From Rhizobium sp. LC145 (GTDB lineage Bacteria > Pseudomonadota > Alphaproteobacteria > Rhizobiales > Rhizobiaceae): DNA of 64,000 nucleotides. A program made the position numbers and the translations under genes. The stretch's first letter is position 1; every line of letters begins with the position of its first letter. Of this stretch, positions 20,812 through 29,785 are shown piece by piece. Under the pieces are notes generated by a model, which worked only from the letters and a program-made list of their open reading frames with translations, was not told the DNA's origin and did no database searches. Location of the stretch: assembly GCF_001005825.1 (NCBI RefSeq), contig NZ_LBHV01000002.1:124001-188000 (forward strand), in the 5' to 3' direction.

Positions 20812-21840
20812 ATGCGACTCGTGAAACGCGTAAGTCTGGCCAAGAGAAAAACGATTTACGATCTGGCTGAACTGGCTGGCACTTCCGCCAGTGCCGTGAG
20901 TGCGGTTTTGAACGGCAACTGGAAGAAACGTCGGATCAGCAGCCAGCTTGCGGAAAAGATCATCCGCATTGCCGATGAGCAGGGCTACGCGCCGAACATG
21001 CAGGCGAGCGTGCTTCGCCGCGAGCGGTCAAGCATCATTGGAATGATCGTTCCGAAGTACGACAACCGCTACTTCGGATCGATTGTCGAGCGTTTCGAGG
21101 CCATGGCGCGCGAGCGCGGCTTGTTTCCAATCATCACCTGCACGCGCCGAGATCCCGACCTAGAGATGGAAGCCGCCCGGGCCATGATTTCCTACCAAGT
21201 CGATTACGTGATCGCCACGGGCGCCACCGATCCGGACCGCATTACCGATCTTTGCGCCGCTGCAGGGGTCAGAACAGTCAATCTCGATCTGCCGGGCACG
21301 CATTCTCCGTCCGTCATATCCGACAATTTCCAGGGAGCGCTGGAACTCACCCGCCGGGTGTTGGATAATTGCGAGAAGGAACTGGCGCGCAAGGCGCCTC
21401 TCATGTTCGTCGGCGGTCGTGGGACCGATCACAATACTTCGGAACGCATAAGGGGTTTCAGGGCGGCGCATCATGAGATCGGCATCACGCCGGACGAAAA
21501 CCTCATTCTGGCCTGCGGCTATGCGCCAGAAAAGGCGGAACAGAGCCTGAAGGCGCTCGCCGAAGGGATCGGGGAACTGCCGCATGGAATGTTCGTGAAC
21601 TCGACCATTTCTCTTGAAGGCGTCATCCGGTGGATCCGCCGTTCGGACCATTATGGCGAACGGAAACCGCAGATCGGCTGCTTCGACTTCGACCCTTTCG
21701 TGGCGTTGCTTGGCGAAAACATAGAAATGGTGCGCCAGGACGTGCCGAAAATGCTCGACGCGATCTTCGACATCATTGACAATGGCATCTCGGACCGGCA
21801 TTTGATCGAGATCATGCCCATCGCGGAAAGCATGGCATGA
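20812..21840 (+). CDS. LacI family transcriptional regulator
   Basis: About 342 residues. An N-terminal helix-turn-helix (TIYDLAELAGTSASAVSAVLNG) is followed by a hinge and a periplasmic-binding-protein-like effector domain (IIGMIVPKYDNRYFGSIVERF, VGGRGTDHNTSERIRGF). The start is uncertain: the ATG at 20812 is taken, but AAGGAG at 805-810 is better spaced for a GTG at 20821, and a TTG at 20800 is also in frame. It is divergent from the pentitol operon and probably represses it, and itself, through the double operator at 20723-20760, with the imported pentitol or its product as inducer. Confidence 0.85.
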   Translation: MRLVKRVSLAKRKTIYDLAELAGTSASAVSAVLNGNWKKRRISSQLAEKIIRIADEQGYAPNMQASVLRRERSSIIGMIVPKYDNRYFGSIVERFEAMARERGLFPIITCTRRDPDLEMEAARAMISYQVDYVIATGATDPDRITDLCAAAGVRTVNLDLPGTHSPSVISDNFQGALELTRRVLDNCEKELARKAPLMFVGGRGTDHNTSERIRGFRAAHHEIGITPDENLILACGYAPEKAEQSLKALAEGIGELPHGMFVNSTISLEGVIRWIRRSDHYGERKPQIGCFDFDPFVALLGENIEMVRQDVPKMLDAIFDIIDNGISDRHLIEIMPIAESMA

Positions 21841-21853
21841 GGCGGTTGCCGCT

Positions 21854-22177
21854 TCACTTGCGAATGGCGCCCAACCTCGCCAGCACCTCGTTGGGTATCC
21901 CGTAGCGATCGGCAACCTCGCGCGTGTTGCGAAGACCGCAAATTTCCCTCTGGATGAAAAATGCCCAGACGGCTTCGGATGCGTTCTCGACCAGCGTTTC
22001 GCGGTCCTTATGACTAGGAGCGTCTTTACTCCAGTTTCGCAAATTCGCGAGCTCTACCTCAACTTTTCGCCCGTGGCGGCCCAGAGCATCAGCCCGCACG
22101 GAGGCGAGCTCGTATCCAAGCGCGTTGAAGCTGGAACCCGATTGCTGCGAGAGGGAGCGTGGCAGTCTGAAACTCAT
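21854..22177 (-). CDS. DUF6665-like small conserved protein
   Basis: 107 residues from the ATG at 22177 (GGGAGG nearby), beginning MSFRLPRSLS. It has a central stretch NALGYELASVRADALGRHGRKVE and a C-terminal TREVADRYGIPNEVLARLG. The pattern resembles DUF6665 proteins of rhizobia. No function is known and no signal peptide or membrane segment is seen. It converges on the LacI-type gene with a 13-base gap. Confidence 0.6.
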   Translation of the reverse strand: MSFRLPRSLSQQSGSSFNALGYELASVRADALGRHGRKVEVELANLRNWSKDAPSHKDRETLVENASEAVWAFFIQREICGLRNTREVADRYGIPNEVLARLGAIRK

Positions 22178-22303
22178 GGCAGGCCTCCCTTGCGATCGGT
22201 TCAATTATGACCGGAATTGGCTCCGGCGTCACGCTACTTCATATCCGATGAGCAAACGACCACCCCTGAGTAGGGGACTCTCCTAGACTGGGCTTTCAGT
22301 GTC

Positions 22304-23008
22304 TCACGCCGCTGCTGGCGGCATCGGGGACGGCCCTTGCAGAACGACGACACGGGTCCGGGGCGGCACGCGGCGATAGAGGTCGATAATGTCCTGGTTC
22401 AGAAGGCGGATGCAACCGCTGGAGACCGCTTTGCCGATCGTCCAGTCCTCCGTCGTTCCATGGATGCGGTAAAGCGTGTCCACCCCGTTCTTGAACAGGT
22501 AGAGCGCTCGCGGCCCGAGCGGATTGAGCACGCCCGGCTCCATGCCTCCAGCGAGCGGGCCGTAGCGCTCCGGCTCGCGGGCGATCATTGATTGCGTTGG
22601 CGTCCAGCGCGGCCATTCGCGCTTGTACTGCACGATACCTTCGCCCTCAAACTCCAGACCGGCCTTGCCGACGCCTATCCCATAGCGCAGCGCCCGCCCG
22701 TTTTCACCGACGAGGTAGAGATAGCGGGCAGCCGTGTCGACTACGATCGTGCCTGTCGGCTCCAAGGTGGGATAATCCACCTCGCGACGATAGAATTGCG
22801 GATCGACGCGCGTCAGGTCGGCGGCCTTGACCGGGAAGGGCTCGCCTTCAATCGCCGAATACATGGCGATATATTCCGCCGGTATCACCGGCTTGACCGA
22901 AACGGTCTCGCGCCCGGCGCCGACGCAGCCAGACAGGACAAAAGGCGTTGAAATCAAGAGGGCGCGGCGTGTGAGGTTTGGCAAGGCAGGTATCCGATCG
23001 TTTGACAT
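22304..23008 (-). CDS. L,D-transpeptidase (YkuD) lipoprotein
   Basis: 234 residues. A twin-arginine-like basic start and hydrophobic stretch end in the lipobox LSGC with Cys28. The YkuD catalytic core follows: IVVDTAARYLYLV, His183 in RIHGTTED and Cys199 in SSGCIRL. These enzymes form 3-3 peptidoglycan crosslinks or attach proteins to peptidoglycan in the periplasm. The length is typical for rhizobial paralogues. No operon partner is visible; the gene upstream is a divergent methyltransferase. Confidence 0.88.
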   Translation of the reverse strand: MSNDRIPALPNLTRRALLISTPFVLSGCVGAGRETVSVKPVIPAEYIAMYSAIEGEPFPVKAADLTRVDPQFYRREVDYPTLEPTGTIVVDTAARYLYLVGENGRALRYGIGVGKAGLEFEGEGIVQYKREWPRWTPTQSMIAREPERYGPLAGGMEPGVLNPLGPRALYLFKNGVDTLYRIHGTTEDWTIGKAVSSGCIRLLNQDIIDLYRRVPPRTRVVVLQGPSPMPPAAA

Positions 23009-23251
23009 CGACCATGGCCTCTGCCCCCTTACGGCTGGACAGGTCTCGTTGTAGCCATTCGTCGAGATTGGGCCGCTGATAGCCGTGAAATAGGAAGACT
23101 AGCAATTCACGGACGCTCACCAAATCGTGATAGTATCTAGTGGAGAACAGTGAACGGAGACGTCCGGGAGAACGAATCAGAGGTCTGTATTTGCAAGTTC
23201 CGACTTATCGGCTTAGTCTCTGCCTAACATATTTAGTGGGAGGGGATTTCA

Positions 23252-24136
23252 GTGAATCAGAAGATACAGTCGCTATTTAATACGTTTGGGTACACAGTAT
23301 TTCGAAAGGATACTGTTGCTAATTATAGAAGTGAAAATGAAAGATTGCGAAGTGAGATTGAGGCTTTAATTTCGGAAAACGAGAATTTAATCCGTTTATC
23401 CCTCATTGCCGATTACCTAAATCAGACTAAAAGTGTGTTCGGAAAGGCGCTTATGCCTATTGATGGATCAATTAAGGCGGTCACAAGTATACCAACGGAT
23501 TCTGACCTTTTTGGTAAAATAAGTGAAGGTATTTTTGCAGCGGAAGTCGATTTAGTTAAAAAATATATTACAACTATTCGAGATCATCGAGTTGAAGGCG
23601 ATGTTGTCGAATTCGGCATATTTACCGGTGGGTGGATGGAGCGCCTTTATCAAGCGATGGAGAATGCCAAACTAGATCGAACATTATGGGGCTTTGACTC
23701 TTTTGAGGGGCTCTCAGAACCTAGCGCTGATCATGATGACCCATATTGGAAAAAAGGCATGTTCTCTGCCGGATTTGAGGAAGTTTCCAATAGACTGAAG
23801 GTAAAAGAGCGCGAAAACATTAAATTAGTTCCCGGCTGGTTTTCGGAGAGCCTTGGACAGGAGGCGGCGCAGGGGATTAAATCAATATCATACGCCCGAA
23901 TTGATTGTGACATTTACGAGCCGACGGTTCAGTGCCTCGAATATCTTGCTACGAGATTGTCTCACGGTTCGTATCTAGTCTTTGATGATTGGAGCTATGA
24001 TCCACGGCATGGAGAGACTCGCGCTTTCTTCGAGTGGGCTCCCAAAGTGCCAGAGCTTGAGTTTGAGTTTTTGTTTTTCGGAATTTGGGATCACTTTTAC
24101 ATCAGGGTTTGGCATAAAGGGAAAGAACGATTTTAA
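23252..24136 (+). CDS. TylF/MycF-type O-methyltransferase
   Basis: 294 residues from a GTG with GGAGGGG upstream. The N-terminus has a short coiled-coil-like stretch (NERLRSEIEALISENENLI), followed by a Rossmann methyltransferase core: VVEFGIFTGGWMERL as SAM site, LWGFDSFEGL, SYARIDCDIYEPT and LVFDDWSYD, whose Asp pair matches the metal site of macrocin O-methyltransferases. Such enzymes methylate sugar hydroxyls, including LPS or EPS residues. The gene is clearly AT-rich next to GC-rich housekeeping-type neighbours, so it looks recently acquired. The acceptor is unknown. Confidence 0.8.
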   Translation: MNQKIQSLFNTFGYTVFRKDTVANYRSENERLRSEIEALISENENLIRLSLIADYLNQTKSVFGKALMPIDGSIKAVTSIPTDSDLFGKISEGIFAAEVDLVKKYITTIRDHRVEGDVVEFGIFTGGWMERLYQAMENAKLDRTLWGFDSFEGLSEPSADHDDPYWKKGMFSAGFEEVSNRLKVKERENIKLVPGWFSESLGQEAAQGIKSISYARIDCDIYEPTVQCLEYLATRLSHGSYLVFDDWSYDPRHGETRAFFEWAPKVPELEFEFLFFGIWDHFYIRVWHKGKERF

Positions 24137-24212
24137 AGTTGCCGCATCAGCGTAGATGCGCGTTCGAAACACTGAGCGCGCCACCTTCTGCAGGCTAGGT
24201 TCCTTAGTCCGC

Positions 24213-25529
24213 TCAGTCGTGCCGCTTCGCCCAGCCGAGCGCATGATAGAGGCTGATCGCGCCGATTGTCGCCGTACCAATACCGTCAAGTGTAAAGCCT
24301 GCAATATCGAGCTTGAAGTTGCCGGCACCGAGTACGAGCGCGACGCCGACCGTGATGAGATTGCGTGGCTCGGCGAAGTCGACCTTGTTCTCGACCCAGA
24401 TTCGGCCCGCGGTCGCTGCGATGAGGCCGAAGACGACGATCGAAAGCCCGCCGATAACCGGCCCCGGGATGGTCTGGATGAGCGCACCGAATTTCGGGGA
24501 GAAGCCGAGAAGGATCGCGACCGCGGCCGCAACCAGGAAGACGAGCGTCGAGAAGATGCGGGTGACCGCCATCACTCCCATGTTTTCAGCATAGGTCGTC
24601 ATGCCTGCGCCGCCAAAGGCGCCCGAAAACATGGTCGCTACACCGTCGCCGATGAAGGCGCGGCCGAGATAGGGGTCGAGATTGCGCCCCGTCATCGCGC
24701 CGATCGCCTTGATATGCCCGAGGTTTTCCGCAACCAGGATAACCACGACTGGAGCGATCAGCGTGATCGCGGAAGCAGAAAAGATCGGCGCTGTGAACCG
24801 CGGCCAGCCGAACCAGGCAGCTGCCGCGACGCCAGAAAAGTCAATCGGCGTACCAAGGCCGAAACCATTTGCAAGCACGAGATAGGCAAGATAGGCAAGC
24901 GCGCCGCCGATAAGGATTGGCAGGCGCCGCGCCATGCCGGGCGCATAGACCGCCACCAGACCGACGGCGGCGAAGGTCAGGATAGCGATCCAGCGCGAGA
25001 GCTGGTCGCCCTCCGGATTTGTTGGGCCGGTTCCCGAGGCGCTGGAAATGGCAATCGGCGCAAGTACGAGCCCGATCGCAGCGACGATTGCACCGGTAAG
25101 GACCGGCGGCATCAGCCGCTCGATCCAGCGATGGCCGGCGGCCATGACGATGACGCCGATCAGCGCATAAAGAGCCCCGGCCGCAATGATGCCACCGAGC
25201 GCAAGCGCAATGTTCGGATTGGGTGCCCCGGCCGTTGCAGCCGTCGCGGCGAGAACCGGGCCAATGAAGGCGAAGGAGGAGCCGAGATAGCTCGGCACGC
25301 GCCCGCCGACGGCGACGAAGAAGATCAGCGTCGAAAGGCCGGAAAAGAGGATAGAGACATTTGGATCGAACCCCATGAGGATCGGGGCGAGCACTGTGGA
25401 GCCGAACATGGCGACGACATGCTGGAACCCCAGCACCATTGTCTGCCCCGCGGGCAATCGCTCTTCGGGCAGGATGCGCCCTTCCGTCTTCAGCCGCCAA
25501 CGGGGAAAATAGCCGCCTGCTTCGCGCAT
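24213..25529 (-). CDS. Uracil/xanthine permease (NCS2 family)
   Basis: 438 residues from the ATG at 25529 (GAGG upstream); a TTG at 25559 is in frame. It has about 14 hydrophobic segments and the NCS2 motifs GFQHVVAMFGSTVLAP, GSSFAFIGPV, AENLGHIKAIGAMTGRNLDP and GGAGMTTYAENMGVMAVT. The QH and the late AENMG block match uracil carriers of the UraA/RutG type. It is an inner-membrane proton symporter for a nucleobase, probably uracil. No pyrimidine catabolic genes lie nearby. Confidence 0.87.
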   Translation of the reverse strand: MREAGGYFPRWRLKTEGRILPEERLPAGQTMVLGFQHVVAMFGSTVLAPILMGFDPNVSILFSGLSTLIFFVAVGGRVPSYLGSSFAFIGPVLAATAATAGAPNPNIALALGGIIAAGALYALIGVIVMAAGHRWIERLMPPVLTGAIVAAIGLVLAPIAISSASGTGPTNPEGDQLSRWIAILTFAAVGLVAVYAPGMARRLPILIGGALAYLAYLVLANGFGLGTPIDFSGVAAAAWFGWPRFTAPIFSASAITLIAPVVVILVAENLGHIKAIGAMTGRNLDPYLGRAFIGDGVATMFSGAFGGAGMTTYAENMGVMAVTRIFSTLVFLVAAAVAILLGFSPKFGALIQTIPGPVIGGLSIVVFGLIAATAGRIWVENKVDFAEPRNLITVGVALVLGAGNFKLDIAGFTLDGIGTATIGAISLYHALGWAKRHD

Positions 25530-25882
25530 CGCTCGCCTCGCAAAGTTCGATCCCGCCAAACGGCATCGAGGAATTTTCTCGAGCTGGGCCGAAGGCGTGA
25601 ACTGGAATTATCGGTCGCCCTGTTATCCGATCTCGACAGGAGTCGATTCGCGGTACCGGCGCGCCAAACCTTCGATACTGATATCGATCGCCGCTGTCAT
25701 GAGGCCGGATGGCTTTCCCACAACACTCGACGGTCAGAATATGCTGCCCTAGGTTTTCTTCGGCGTTCCTGCCCCTGTGGATCAAAGACAGTTCATTTAA
25801 CCGAGCGTGAGAACTGCCATATCGGTGGAGACGGAACGGCAACAACACGGTGCCGTATTTTTCAGGGAGGTTTGCGTCCTCA
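25530..25882. other. Intergenic region between divergent permease and ankyrin gene
   Basis: 353 bases without a gene. It holds one small inverted repeat, TCGATA-CTGA-TATCGA at 25672-25687, which could be a regulator site. No riboswitch fold for purines or pyrimidines was recognised in the permease leader. Confidence 0.4.
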
Positions 25883-26554
25883 ATGCGAAACACCTTTGCC
25901 CGTATTGCCCTGCTCCTCGTGGCGCTGACCACCAGCCCAATGTCAGCTTGGAGTGAAAACTTGAAAGGTACCGAACTGCACGCGGCAGCAGCTAACGACG
26001 ATGTTGGCTCCATTAGGCAACTGCTTTCGAAAGGAGCGGATATCGATGCGCGAGACGAGAATGGCCGGACGGCGCTGCTCGTGGCCACGCATGGCAACAA
26101 GATCGGTGCCGCGAAAGCCCTTATCGATGCCGGGGCCGACGTGAACGCGAAGGACGACATCAATGACAGCCCCTACCTTTATTCAGGAGCGCGGGGGCAT
26201 CTTGAAATCCTCGAAATGACCCTTGCACATGGTGCCGACCTGAAAAGCACCAATCGCTATGGCGGTACGGCGCTGATCCCCGCGGCCGAGCGTGGCCATG
26301 TTGAAACGGTGCGCAGGCTGATCGCCGCCGGGGTCGACGTCGATCATGTCAACAATCTCGGCTGGACCGCTCTGCTCGAGGCGATTATCCTGGGCGATGG
26401 CGGCAAGCGCCATCAGCAGATCGTGGAGCTTTTGGTTGAGGCCGGCGCGAACGTCAATCTTGCCGACAATGATGGCGTCACGCCGCTGCAGCATGCACAT
26501 CAGCGAGGCTATCGAGAAATCGAAGAGACCCTTCTCGCCGGACGCGCGCGATAG
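25883..26554 (+). CDS. Exported ankyrin-repeat protein
   Basis: 223 residues from the ATG at 25883, chosen because it gives a clean signal peptide (MRNTFARIALLLVALTTSPMSAWS); a GTG at 25850 is in frame. Five or six ankyrin repeats follow, for example GTELHAAAANDDVGSIRQLL, GRTALLVATHGNKIGAAKAL, GGTALIPAAERGHVETVRRL and GVTPLQHAHQRGYREIEETL. The protein should act in the periplasm as a protein-binding module. The partner is unknown. It converges on the RND pump gene with a shared hairpin between. Confidence 0.8.
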   Translation: MRNTFARIALLLVALTTSPMSAWSENLKGTELHAAAANDDVGSIRQLLSKGADIDARDENGRTALLVATHGNKIGAAKALIDAGADVNAKDDINDSPYLYSGARGHLEILEMTLAHGADLKSTNRYGGTALIPAAERGHVETVRRLIAAGVDVDHVNNLGWTALLEAIILGDGGKRHQQIVELLVEAGANVNLADNDGVTPLQHAHQRGYREIEETLLAGRAR

Positions 26555-26612
26555 CAATCAATTATCGAACGCTTCCGATGAGATGAGTGACAGACGATAA
26601 GAAGCGGACGTA

Positions 26613-26641
26613 GCCGCCCATCCTGGCTAAGGATGGGCGGC
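26613..26641. terminator. Hairpin shared by convergent ankyrin and RND genes
   Basis: GCCGCCCATCC (26613-26623) and GGATGGGCGGC (26631-26641) form a perfect 11-bp stem with a seven-base loop. The RND stop codon (26627-26629 on the minus strand) lies in the loop, so the hairpin spans the gene end. There is no long U-tract; bidirectional termination or 3' protection is inferred. Confidence 0.5.
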
Positions 26642-29600
26642 CGTCGATGCGGAAACGGCGGCAGTTTCCGCATCCTCATCTTCGACCGGGCGCTTCGTTC
26701 GCATCACCTTGAGGACGAATACGAAGAAGGCCGGGACGAAGAAGATAGCCAGAACGGTAGCGGAGATCATTCCACCGAGAACGCCAGTGCCGATGGCGTT
26801 CTGGCTCGCGGCGCTCGGACCTGTCGCGATCGCCAGCGGAACGACACCGAGCGTGAACGCGAGCGAGGTCATGATGATCGGCCGGAAGCGGACCCTGGCC
26901 GCATCCACGGCCGATTCCAGAAGCGATTTGCCATCAGCGTAGTAGTCCTTTGCGAACTCCACGATCAAGATCGCATTCTTCGCCGAGAGGCCAATGATCG
27001 CGATCAGACCCACCTTGAAGTAGATGTCGTTCGGCATGTCGCGCAGCATGACGGCAAGGACCGATCCTATGACCCCGAGCGGCACCACCAGCATCACGGA
27101 AAGCGGGATCGACCAGCTTTCATAGAGACCGGCAAGCAGCAGGAAGATGAACAGGATGCTGAGGCCGAACAGGAACGGCGCCTGGTTGCCCGAGGTGATT
27201 TCCTCCAGCGATTGGCCGGACCACTCGAATCCGAAGCCTTCCGGCAGCTCGGACGCAAGTCTTTCCATTTCCGCGATCGCCGCACCGGAAGACTGGCCCG
27301 GAGCTGGCGCGCCGGCGATGCGGATGGTCGGATAGCCGTTGTAGCCGACGATCTGCGGTGCACCCTTCTGCCATTGGGCGATTGCAAAGGAGGAGAGGGG
27401 GACCATGCCACCATTGGCGTTGCGCACGTTGATCTTCAGGACGTCCTCGATTTGCAGGCGGGCGCGATCATCCGCCTGCACGATGACGCGCTGCATGCGT
27501 CCGGCATTCGGATAGTCGTTGATGTAAGACGAGCCGAGATTGGCGGTGATCGCATTGTTAATGTCGGAAAACGAGATGCCGAAAGTGTTGGCCTTCTCGC
27601 GGTCAATGACCAGCAGGACCTGCGCCGCATCGGGCATGCCCTCGATGCGAAGTCCCGTCACCACCTGGCTCTGTCCGGCCTTTGCCATCAGTTCCGCCGC
27701 CGCCTTGGCGAGCGCCGCCTGGCCCTGGCCGCCACGGTCCTGAAGACGGAACGAAAAGCCGCCAGTCGTTCCGAAACCCTCGATCGGGGGAGGGGACAGC
27801 GCGAAGGTGGTAGCATCCTTCAGACCGAAAAGCTTCATATTGGTCCGGTCGGCGATCTCCTGGACTGAGTTTCCTTCGCCGCGTTCGGCCCAATCCTTCA
27901 GCGTCACGAAAGCGAGAGCGGCGTTCGCACCGTTGCCCGAGAAGCTGAAGCCTTGGATGGCCACGACGTTTTCGACGGCGGGCTCCGCCTTGAAGATCGC
28001 CTCGATCTGCTTGATGGATTCGATCGTGCGGTTTGCGCTTGCTTCCGGCGGTCCCTGAATATCGACGATCAGGAAGCCCTGGTCCTCGTCGGGCACGAAG
28101 GCGGACGGAAGGCTCACGAAAAGATAGCCGAGGCCGACGACGAGCGCGAGATAGACGACCATCATCCGTCCCGCCCGGCGCGCCATGCCTGTGACCGACT
28201 TCGAGTAGCCTGACGTCAGCCGGTCGAAACTGCGGTTGAACCAGCCGCCGATACCCTTCTTCTCGTGATGGCCATGCTTGATGGGCTTCAGGAAGGTCGC
28301 ACACAGCGCAGGCGTCAAAGACAGGGCAAGGAAGGCCGAGAACAGGATCGAGGCGACCATCGTCAGCGAGAACTGCCGATAGATGATGCCGGTCGAGCCG
28401 GGGAAAAACGCCATCGGGATGAAGACGCATGAGAGCACGAGCGTGATGCCGAGGATCGCGCCCGTGATCTGGCCCATCGCCTTCTTCGTGGCGGCCTTCG
28501 GAGACAGGCCCTCCTCGGCCATGATGCGTTCGACATTCTCCACGACGACGATCGCGTCATCCACGAGAATGCCGATCGCCAGCACCATGGCGAACATGGT
28601 GAGCACGTTGATCGAGAAGCCGGTCGCATACATGACGGCACATGTGCCTAAGAGCGCGACGGGAACCACAAGGGTCGGGATCACCGTATAGCGGAAGTTC
28701 TGTAGGAAGATGAACATCACCACGAAGACGAGGACGACTGCCTCGATCAGCGTGTGTATGACCTTCTCAATGGATGCTGAAACGAACGGGCTCGTGTCAT
28801 AGGGGACGGAATATTCCACACCGGAGGGGAAGAACCTCTTCAGCTCCTCCATCTTGGTCTGCACCGCTTCCGACACGGCGACGGCATTGCCCGTGGAGGA
28901 GAGCTGGATGGCGATGGCCGCGCTCGGCTGCCCGTTCAGACGCGTGGTGAAATTGTAGGATTCCGAACCTTCCTCAATCCGGGCGACATCCCTTAGCCGC
29001 ACAGTGGAGCCGTCCGGGTTGGCGCGAAGGATGATATCTCCGAACTGCTCGACGGTGGTCAGCTGACCCTGGACGAGCACGGTGGCGGTGAGATCCTGTG
29101 AGACGGGATTGGGTCTGGCGCCGATCTGGCCGGCGGCCACCTGGGCGTTCTGGGCGGAGATCGCAGCGCTGATGTCTTCCGACGTCAGGTTGAGACCGAC
29201 CATCTTGTCGGGATCGATCCAGACGCGCAGCGCCCGCTGGCTCGCAAAGACCTGCGCCCGACCGACACCGTCGAGCCGTCGAATCTCGCCGATGATGTTG
29301 CGGTTGATATAGTCACCGAGCGCCACCTCGTCGCGGCTGCCATCGGTCGAGGTCAGCGACACGATCATGAGAAAGCCGGAACTGGCCTCTTCGACGTTAA
29401 TGCCCTGGGTGCGCACGGTTGCCGGCAGGCGGGCCTCGACGCGACGGATCGCGTTCTGTACGTCCACCGAAGCCTGGTCGATATTCGTGCCGGCCCGGAA
29501 GGTCGCGTTGATGCTGACCGAACCGGAATTGTCCGATGTGGACTCGAAATACATGAGCCCCTCGACGCCGTTCAGCTCCTCCTCGATCTGGCGGGTGACC

Positions 29601-29779
29601 CCCTGGTAGATCTCCTGCGGCGAAGCGCCTGGATAGGACGTCGAGATGGTGAGCTGGGGTGGCGCGACCTTCGGGTATTGCGCGATCGGCAGGAACGGGA
29701 TCGCAATCACTCCGGCAATCGAAATGAACAGCGCGAAAACCCAGGCCAGGATCGGCCTGCGGATGAACATTTGTGCCAT
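26627..29779 (-). CDS. RND multidrug efflux pump, inner-membrane subunit (AcrB/MexB family)
   Basis: 1050 residues, the standard HAE-1 length. It starts MAQMFIRRPILAWVFALFI. TM4 holds the proton-relay acidic pair in GILVDDAIVVVENVER, and two large periplasmic loops are present with the duplicated fold (for example FVPDEDQGFL and SGQSLEEITSG). It functions as a trimer exporting drugs or other amphiphiles with the adaptor encoded six bases upstream and an outer-membrane channel encoded elsewhere. The TetR-type regulator is first in the same operon. Confidence 0.95.
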   Translation of the reverse strand: MAQMFIRRPILAWVFALFISIAGVIAIPFLPIAQYPKVAPPQLTISTSYPGASPQEIYQGVTRQIEEELNGVEGLMYFESTSDNSGSVSINATFRAGTNIDQASVDVQNAIRRVEARLPATVRTQGINVEEASSGFLMIVSLTSTDGSRDEVALGDYINRNIIGEIRRLDGVGRAQVFASQRALRVWIDPDKMVGLNLTSEDISAAISAQNAQVAAGQIGARPNPVSQDLTATVLVQGQLTTVEQFGDIILRANPDGSTVRLRDVARIEEGSESYNFTTRLNGQPSAAIAIQLSSTGNAVAVSEAVQTKMEELKRFFPSGVEYSVPYDTSPFVSASIEKVIHTLIEAVVLVFVVMFIFLQNFRYTVIPTLVVPVALLGTCAVMYATGFSINVLTMFAMVLAIGILVDDAIVVVENVERIMAEEGLSPKAATKKAMGQITGAILGITLVLSCVFIPMAFFPGSTGIIYRQFSLTMVASILFSAFLALSLTPALCATFLKPIKHGHHEKKGIGGWFNRSFDRLTSGYSKSVTGMARRAGRMMVVYLALVVGLGYLFVSLPSAFVPDEDQGFLIVDIQGPPEASANRTIESIKQIEAIFKAEPAVENVVAIQGFSFSGNGANAALAFVTLKDWAERGEGNSVQEIADRTNMKLFGLKDATTFALSPPPIEGFGTTGGFSFRLQDRGGQGQAALAKAAAELMAKAGQSQVVTGLRIEGMPDAAQVLLVIDREKANTFGISFSDINNAITANLGSSYINDYPNAGRMQRVIVQADDRARLQIEDVLKINVRNANGGMVPLSSFAIAQWQKGAPQIVGYNGYPTIRIAGAPAPGQSSGAAIAEMERLASELPEGFGFEWSGQSLEEITSGNQAPFLFGLSILFIFLLLAGLYESWSIPLSVMLVVPLGVIGSVLAVMLRDMPNDIYFKVGLIAIIGLSAKNAILIVEFAKDYYADGKSLLESAVDAARVRFRPIIMTSLAFTLGVVPLAIATGPSAASQNAIGTGVLGGMISATVLAIFFVPAFFVFVLKVMRTKRPVEDEDAETAAVSASTAAHP

Positions 29780-29785
29780 GTGATG

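Noticed and set aside
25530..25882. Possible riboswitch in the permease leader
   Set aside because: No purine, PRPP or pyrimidine aptamer pattern could be recognised; only a short inverted repeat is present.
24156..25928. 590-residue plus-strand frame rich in Arg, Asp and Glu
   Set aside because: Antisense shadow of the uracil permease; composition is typical of reverse-frame translation.
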